A DNA stretch of 64,000 nt from Physella acuta (taxonomy: Eukaryota > Mollusca > Gastropoda > Physidae), in contig NW_026732013.1 in the NCBI RefSeq assembly GCF_028476545.1, forward strand, positions 992,001 to 1,056,000, in the 5' to 3' direction. The notes below the pieces were generated by a model. The model had not been told where the DNA came from and did not search any database. It saw nothing but the letters and a program-made list of their open reading frames with translations. Made by a program: the position numbers and the translations under genes. Positions within the stretch are counted from its first letter, which is position 1; each line of letters begins with the position of its first letter. Positions 57,801 through 64,000 of this stretch are shown here, piece by piece.

Positions 57801-60800
57801 TAAAAAGGTAAGCCTTTTTTCAGTAGAAAGTGAAGTTTGTAAATAACAGAAAAATAGACAAAAGCAGCTGAGAAAAACAGACTTACCAGAACCTTTACTG
57901 ACAACAGAGGTATCAGAACTGGATGAGCGTGTTGCTCTAGTTTTTGCACGAATCATTTTTGGAGTTCTGAATATCTGGCCACTTTTTTTCAAGCCTGTAG
58001 GTTTGGTTCCATTTCCAATCTTTTTCATTGTAGCAGAAAACTGAAATAAAGATGGTATTCTTTTAACTGTCTGAACAAGACAGAACTTCAGAAAAAACTT
58101 CTAGCATAGTTAGTAATTAGACAAGCAGGCTCATATACATTTGATACAATATACTCATATTTAAATGGAAGTGTTGTTGCAATAAATTCCACTAGATTTT
58201 AAAAAAAGGTCTGCACCACAACAAATAATCAACTCACTGGAGGCCTAGATGGAGGTGTTTTAACTTTATTTTCCCCATCTGAGGGTTTATCCAAAATTGA
58301 GACCACGCGATCTGCACGGATCCATTCATCGTACCTGTGTTGAAAAAATATGGTGCTTTTCAATTTCCAATTGTTTTTATCATCTGATTAACTCACAGGT
58401 TAATATCTAGATGAGATAGCCATTATCTTATATTTACCAACTGCACATAAAAGAATAATCATACCTAGTATTCCATCCTGCATAGTGCACCAAATATGTC
58501 TTGTGTAATCCATCTTTGCCAAAATCAACCACCTTTAAAATTAAATGTGCCAATTTTAAAAAAATTCATAAGCAAAAACACAAAGAAAAAATGTAAAAAA
58601 AATTCATAAAAAACGTTTTAATAACAAGCTTTTATGTAATGATGCACTAAAAAGTAGAAAATAAATTATAGACTACTATTTAAATAACTATAAAGAAAAG
58701 CGTGGGTGTCTTCCTAAACATTAGTAAAGGTATCCAATAGATACTAAAGTGACCCACGCTTTTCTTTATAGTTATTTAAATAGTAGTCTATAATTTATTT
58801 TCTACTTTTTAGTGCATCATTACATAAAAGCTTGTTATTAAAACGTTTTTTATGAATTTTTTGTTTCAGTACTTTACATGTTTTATTTACAATAGAGTTA
58901 CATGACTAAAAACCATTGCGCGCCTACTGAACATCACGTTCAGTAGGCGCGCAATGGTTTTTTAACGCAGCCATTACGTGATGGCGCAGCTATTGAGGTG
59001 ATGACGCGTGTGGTGTGGTTGGCTAGACATGCCTACTAATTCGGTCCAAATTTTTATTAATTCATAAAAAATTAATTAGGCATCCAATTAAGTCAAATTT
59101 AGTTTCAGATTGCATTGTCTTCATGTCTTGACCCACGTGCCAACTGTGAATCGTATCGGTCAAGTAGAACTGTCCGAATTTTCACTCCTGCATTTCCGTC
59201 TAGACAGACAGACTGACGAGGAAGTGAGTTAAATAAAAGCTTGTAAAAAGTACATTTTGGTTAAATTTTGGGAATACTAACCTTTGCAATGTAAATCTTT
59301 TTGTTTTTTCCTCTTCCATACTTTACTTTCAACCGTGAGCCTATAGGGAAATCCAATTTTGGATCTGTAACAGGCTTTTCAACATCTGATTCATCCTCTT
59401 CATCACTCTGCCCAGCTTGTGAAACCATATTGTTGGAGCTTAAACACAAAGTGACAAAGGCTGCTGAAATTGTACGGACTAGAACTAAAACAAGTGACAA
59501 AATGAATATCTGAAAGAGAAAAACACCTACCTTATATCCAATGCATCATCCATTTTTTCATCCTTTCTTTTCTCTTTTTTCTGTTTTTTATCATCATTTA
59601 ACTTGGGTTTCTTTTCACCAGACTTTGTATCTTTTTTCTCCACTGACTTAGCACCAGTATCTTTTTTTTCCAATGACTTAAAGTCTCGCCTTTCTAGAGT
59701 TTTTGGGATTTCCTTTTTATCACCTGGTTTCTCAATGACTTTGTTTTCTTTTATGAGTGGTTTCTTTGTAGCTTCTTTCTTATCTTCCTCTTCTTTTAAT
59801 TCAGATTCTTTTAAATCTGTGACCATTAACTTACGCCTTGTGACCTGAAAGAATAGAACAATCTTAATATTCAAAAAGAAAAACTCATCTCCTGTATGTA
59901 TCAAGACAAAACAAACAACAAAATTGTCAATTATATACATATTTAGAAATGCACAACCTACAGTTAAAATTAAAATATAAACATACCCTTTTTTTTGGTG
60001 ATTCTTTGTCCTGAGGCACTGGAGACTCCACTTTCATCTCTTTCTTCTCTTCTTCTTTCATTAGTTTACCTTTATCAGTCTTTTTCTCATCTTTTTCTAC
60101 CTCCTTTTCATCCACCTCTTTTTTTCTAGAAGATTTTCTATCTTCTTTTTTAACTGACTCTTCCTTAACTTTAACGACATCAGTCTTTGTCGCAGAGGAA
60201 ACACTTTCTTTCTTTCCTTTAGGGGCAACACTATCTTCTTTTTTGGCTTTATTAACTTCATCTTTTTTGTCTTCTTTTTTCCCTTTTTGCACGTCCTCTT
60301 TTTTATCTTTTTCTTCCTTAACTGTCAATGTTCTAGCATCTCTACGAGGAGTTCTCCTGGTCATTACATCACCATCCTCACCCATGTTAGTAGCTGCATC
60401 AGCTTCTTCAGGTTTGTCAGGAGAAACTTCTATTTTGCGCTTAGGACTTTCAGTATCTTCTTTAACCTTTAACAATAGATAAACAGTATAAACCAAGTTT
60501 CATACAATACATAATAAGGCTAAGTATACAATGTGATAATGTTAAAACTAAAACAAGTATAAAAAACACACCTTTTCTGGTGGTTTAGGAGATCGTGGGC
60601 TTCTCTCTCTACCACGGAAGTTCAAAATACTTCTACTGGAGTTTTGCCTTGCACGACCTGGTCGACTTAAAGTACCCATTGTACTACCCAGTTTACGATA
60701 AAAGGTTTCATAAGCATCTAGATACCTAATAGAATAAATAAAATATAAGTATAATTCAAGACCGATGTTAAGTTTTGTAAAATACACACAATTGATGCAT

Positions 60801-63230
60801 CAACTATTTATTACTTTTTGTAAGCTGTTTTGATTTGATGAGCAGGATTCTGATGAAGAGAAGGCAAACCCATTTTGCTGTAGACAACTGACCATTTCAT
60901 CTCTTTAGTAACCTAAAAATGATAAGATTTGCTGTTATCACTTACATAATTTAATAAAAACATCTTTACTATTGAGACACTTAAATTAACTTAAATTGAT
61001 TATTTAGTTAAAATAAAGGGCCTTACCTTATTATAGCCTCCAAGATTCTGAACTATCTTAAATAGTTTATAAAGGTTCAAGTCCTTATTACCAATGCAAG
61101 GCCCCTTATTAATTGGTGTACCTCTATCATCCATAAATTTGTACAATTGTGCCACAAATCTATCCTTTTCTTCAAAAGGTTCATCCTCTGATGCCTATAA
61201 GATTATTTTAAGCAATAATTTGAGTAAATGAGAGGATAAGGATAATTCATGCATGACAGGATCTGCTTCCAATTTATATAAATAAACAAAAAAAACCAAA
61301 CACTAGTTTAACTAATTAAAGTTTTTTTTTTAAAATGATGCCTTTTTGACAGCAAGCTCATCAAGTTTGTACCAAAATAAAGCCAATATGAAGAAAATTG
61401 AGTACAGCATGTAAACTATGACAAGGTAACTAGTACTTACATATTCATTTTCTTCTTCACCATCTTCATTATCATCACAATCAGATCCAAGCATTTCCTC
61501 TTTATCCCACCCTACTGGCAACTCTTTAGTATCAAAATACAGGAGTGCTTTCTCAATAGCTGCAAATTTTAAAAAATTACCTTTAGTTTAACTGCTTCTA
61601 ATTTAAGAATGCTCCAACATTTGCAACAGAATAATTTATATTTACCAGTTCTCATTGTTTTGTCCTCATTTTTAATGGCAACAACCCTAGAAAAGTCTTT
61701 AAGGTCTTTACGTGTAACCACCATGCTGAAATCATTAAAAATAGTTTATTTCTTAATAAGAGGGTTTTCTACTTTAAAAACATTATCACAAGAACAATTT
61801 TACTTACAATTTGGAATCTTTGAAAGAACGAACTAGAATTTGATCTCTGTTTTTCACCTCATTTAGGCTATTTGCATCTAGTTTATTTCTTAATAAGAGG
61901 GTTTTCTACTTTAAAAACATTATCACAAGAACAATTTTACTTACAATTTGGAATCTTTGAAAGAACGAACTAGAATTTGATCTCTGTTTTTCACTTCATT
62001 TAGGCTATTTGCATCTGGTAAGACAACCAGTGCAGGAATCAGCGAGCCCTTGCGATGTGGGAGATCAACCAGCATTAGTTTACCAACTAATTCTTGGTGT
62101 CTGCCTCTATATGTAGCACGTCTTGGTGACTCTTCTTCATCTGATTCTTCTTCCCCATCACTAGCACCACTGATTTTTAAAAAAGTATTTTAACTTAGTA
62201 TTTTTGAGAAATGAATATATAGCTATTTAATATTACATTTCAATGACAACTTACTCGTGTTTCCTTTTTGATTTTTTGTTTTGCAAAACTGGAGTACCAA
62301 AGTGCTCAGGGTGTGATAGTGGTAGGTTATCCAAAGTCTTAGATGAGAAAAAAAAATAGTTTTAATTCTACTTTCTACCGAATTTAATCGATTTGGACAT
62401 ATATTAATGATATTGAACATGCTACTCAGACCATTTATGGAATTGCAATTATTAAAAAACTAACAATCAGAAGCAGGTCACTGAAGTGACAAAAATTCTT
62501 ACTTCACTCTCAATGAAATGTTTATCTCCTTTAAGACAAAGTTGAGTTCTTCTCAAGGTTCTTTCATCCCCATCATCAAAAACTTAAAAAAAAAAAGAAA
62601 CATTATTTAATTCTTATAATTAGTGCAATTTTTTAGAAAAAAATTGTTTTACGTCTAATTATTTAAAGCTATAACATAAAAAAACAATATAGACTTACCA
62701 ACAGTATAAGTGCTATGGTCTATAAGTTTATTGATAGTAGCCTCTACTGGTTGACCTGTTTCAGGATGTTTTACTTCAACCACTGCCCCAAGCTGGAAAA
62801 ATTAGTATGTGTACACATGATGACTAACTGTTGTTAATAAATAATAACCTGTATTTCCAACAAAAATTATGTAAGCATACTCACTTTAATTGTTCCTTTA
62901 ATTTCATCATCATTGACAAATATACTTGACTGATAATCTTTTACCATAACCTATTTGCGAAAAGAAAATATGGTTACCTCACATTGAATTATTAGGTTAG
63001 TTTAACAGCAATTACTAGATAATATATAGAGAATAAGTTTCTCAATAGTTACACAAAATAATTATCCAAAAAATATTAAATAATCCTTATAGATTTAAGA
63101 GCAAACCCATTACCTTGCATTTCACAACCCTTACAACATTTTTAACTTTTGCTTCACAAAAGGCACCTCTGTATTTGGCACTAACTTCTGTCCCTACAGG
63201 TAAAGAAGGTGGTCCAAAACCTGGCTGAGC
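54848..63230 (-). CDS. ARID4: ARID4 (RBBP1-like) chromatin protein, 5' end incomplete
   Basis: Twenty-two exons join in phase (1689 residues, N-terminal exon(s) missing): 63114-63230, 62885-62950, 62699-62792, 62503-62582, 62255-62337, 61945-62169, 61646-61725, 61441-61559, 61027-61194, 60815-60912, 60572-60725, 59997-60476, 59531-59844, 59282-59438, 58465-58532, 58238-58334, 57887-58040, 57719-57778, 55466-57607, 55243-55368, 55013-55159, 54848-54888. Order as in human ARID4A/B: Tudor ([30 protein letters not shown]), RBB1NT, ARID ([35 protein letters not shown]) at about 288-380, chromobarrel ([32 protein letters not shown]) at about 725-795, and a C-terminal coiled coil ([14 protein letters not shown]). 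ARID4 proteins bind RB and SIN3-HDAC and repress transcription in the nucleus. One gene matches both vertebrate paralogues. The acidic exon 55466-57607 is less conserved. One exon border is duplicated (61744-62017). Confidence 0.95.
58597..58862. repeat. perfect 111-bp inverted repeat (hairpin) in ARID4 intron
   Basis: The left arm 58597-58707 (AAAAAATTCATAAAAAACG...AAAGCGTGGGT) and right arm 58752-58862 are exact reverse complements by my reading, separated by 44 bases. It lies in the ARID4 intron 58533-59281. Exact identity implies a very recent origin or active correction. No terminal motif or target duplication of a known transposon is evident, so a fold-back duplication is the simplest reading. 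Confidence 0.93.
58908..58962. repeat. perfect 25-bp GC-rich hairpin with 5-base loop
   Basis: AAAAACCATTGCGCGCC then TACTGAAC (58908-58932) pairs exactly with 58938-58962 around loop ATCAC. It contains GCGCGC and ends in T residues on the right, 46 bases from the large inverted repeat. It is far more GC-rich than the surrounding intron; the following 100 bases (to about 59030) are also CpG-rich and may belong to the same inserted unit. Confidence 0.93.
61744..62017 (-). repeat. 137-bp tandem duplication of an ARID4 exon end and its donor
   Basis: The last 70 or so bases of ARID4 exon 61945-62169 (encoding [13 protein letters not shown]...FKDSK), the donor AATT|gtaagt and about 64 intronic bases are present twice, at 61881-62017 and 61744-61880. 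The copies differ by one exonic base (AAGTG/AGGTG). The downstream copy gives a second donor at 61808. Including the copied exon part would shift the frame to an early stop; only the first donor keeps the frame with exon 61646-61725. Confidence 0.93.
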
Positions 63231-64000
63231 CTAAGTAAAAAAAAATTAGTTAGGCCTAATTAATAAAAAAAAATTATTGTCTAGCAATGTATTTATGACA
63301 AGCATACACATTTTTTGATGATGAGTGATGATGTTAACAGTGTATGAGGAAATTTTCTTGCGTATGTTTATCATACAAATTTTATAATGATATGGCCTAG
63401 GGCCTGAAGAAACTAATAGTGAACTGCACTTAAACTTTAAACTGTAATGCTGCACTATTTCACCAAATAGATTATGATTCTAGCAATCTAGGTGTACAGA
63501 ATATTACTATTTACAGACCTATTATTTTATAGCTAGGTTATAATAGTATAGACCTAAATGTTAATTGTTTGGTGGAGTTCTCAGTGTCTAAAAATGGTAC
63601 GAGAATAGAGTCTTAATAAAAAAGGGTTTCTGGTAGTTAACTACTTAAACTACATACACATATGACTAGCTAACCATAACTCAAGTCCTACCATCCATAA
63701 GCCTAATTTCTAACAATTAAACTAGACAAGATTACAATACTATAACAACCTAACACACCTACGTTTGGAGGAGTCTATTATCAGAGTCAGTAACCTCAAT
63801 CATCTAATATTTCTTATAGAAGTTAAAAGAATAGATTTAGTGCAAAAAATAATGATGGAATTATTTTTATTTGAAGTTGTTACACTGTGTTGCAAGTTGA
63901 TGAGTCAGACTATTTTCTCAAACTAAAAAAAAATCTGTTTTGTAGGCCTTTGTTGAATTTTAGAATATTTTAGTATTTTAGATTCTAGAAAAAAATCTAG
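63231..64000. other. ARID4 intron, no exon recognised
   Basis: ARID4 exon 63114-63230 starts with a phase-0 acceptor (ttag|GCT), so the start codon lies upstream. No minus-strand exon with an ATG, good donor and ARID4-like N-terminus is recognised before the window ends, so this stretch is probably intron with the first coding exon outside. Confidence 0.5.

Overview
This is a window of an intron-rich animal genome. The gene set (a PHF10/SAYP-type PBAF subunit, ARID4, a PAR/CES-2-like bZIP, START-domain lipid-transfer folds), the short GT-AG introns, and the many G-rich hAT-type miniature elements and minisatellites fit an invertebrate, most likely a mollusc and perhaps a heterobranch gastropod. 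The species cannot be read from the sequence.

Layout. 1-6.8 kb has no recognised gene; it holds a G/C-rich minisatellite, two hAT-type miniature elements (one inside the other's terminal repeat) and a 534-bp inverted-repeat element. 6.87-12.56 kb (+) is a 15-exon gene for a 676-residue membrane-anchored protein with two START-like domains. 13.2-15.65 kb is a block of three minisatellites. 18.5-23.4 kb (-) is a gene for an Arg/Ser-rich protein; a hAT-type element sits in one of its introns. 27.2-27.9 kb (-) encodes a 63-residue single-pass membrane protein. 30.4-42.1 kb (-) is a complete PHF10 orthologue (14 exons, 1258 residues). 42.8-45.0 kb (+) is a two-exon bZIP factor, arranged head to head with PHF10. 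45.2-49.6 kb is gene-free and rich in mobile-element remains. 50.2-52.25 kb (-) is a two-exon type I membrane protein. 54.85-63.2 kb (-) is ARID4 (22 exons seen, first exon(s) missing).

PHF10 and ARID4 are both chromatin regulators (PBAF remodeller; SIN3-HDAC/RB-linked repressor), but I see no sign that the neighbours form a pathway. Exon models were made by hand from GT-AG sites with reading phase checked at every junction. They close without stops for START, PHF10, bZIP, ARID4, the 63-residue gene and the type I membrane protein. The RS gene has one unresolved junction.

The most striking structure is recurrent. At five exon-intron borders in four genes, the 5' splice site itself, with 4-70 bases of exon and some intron, lies inside a tandem repeat of 2 to about 17 copies, so each real donor is followed by a row of copies. 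A sixth array starts at the stop codon of PHF10. ARID4 also carries a perfect 111-bp inverted repeat and a perfect 25-bp GC-rich hairpin in one intron.
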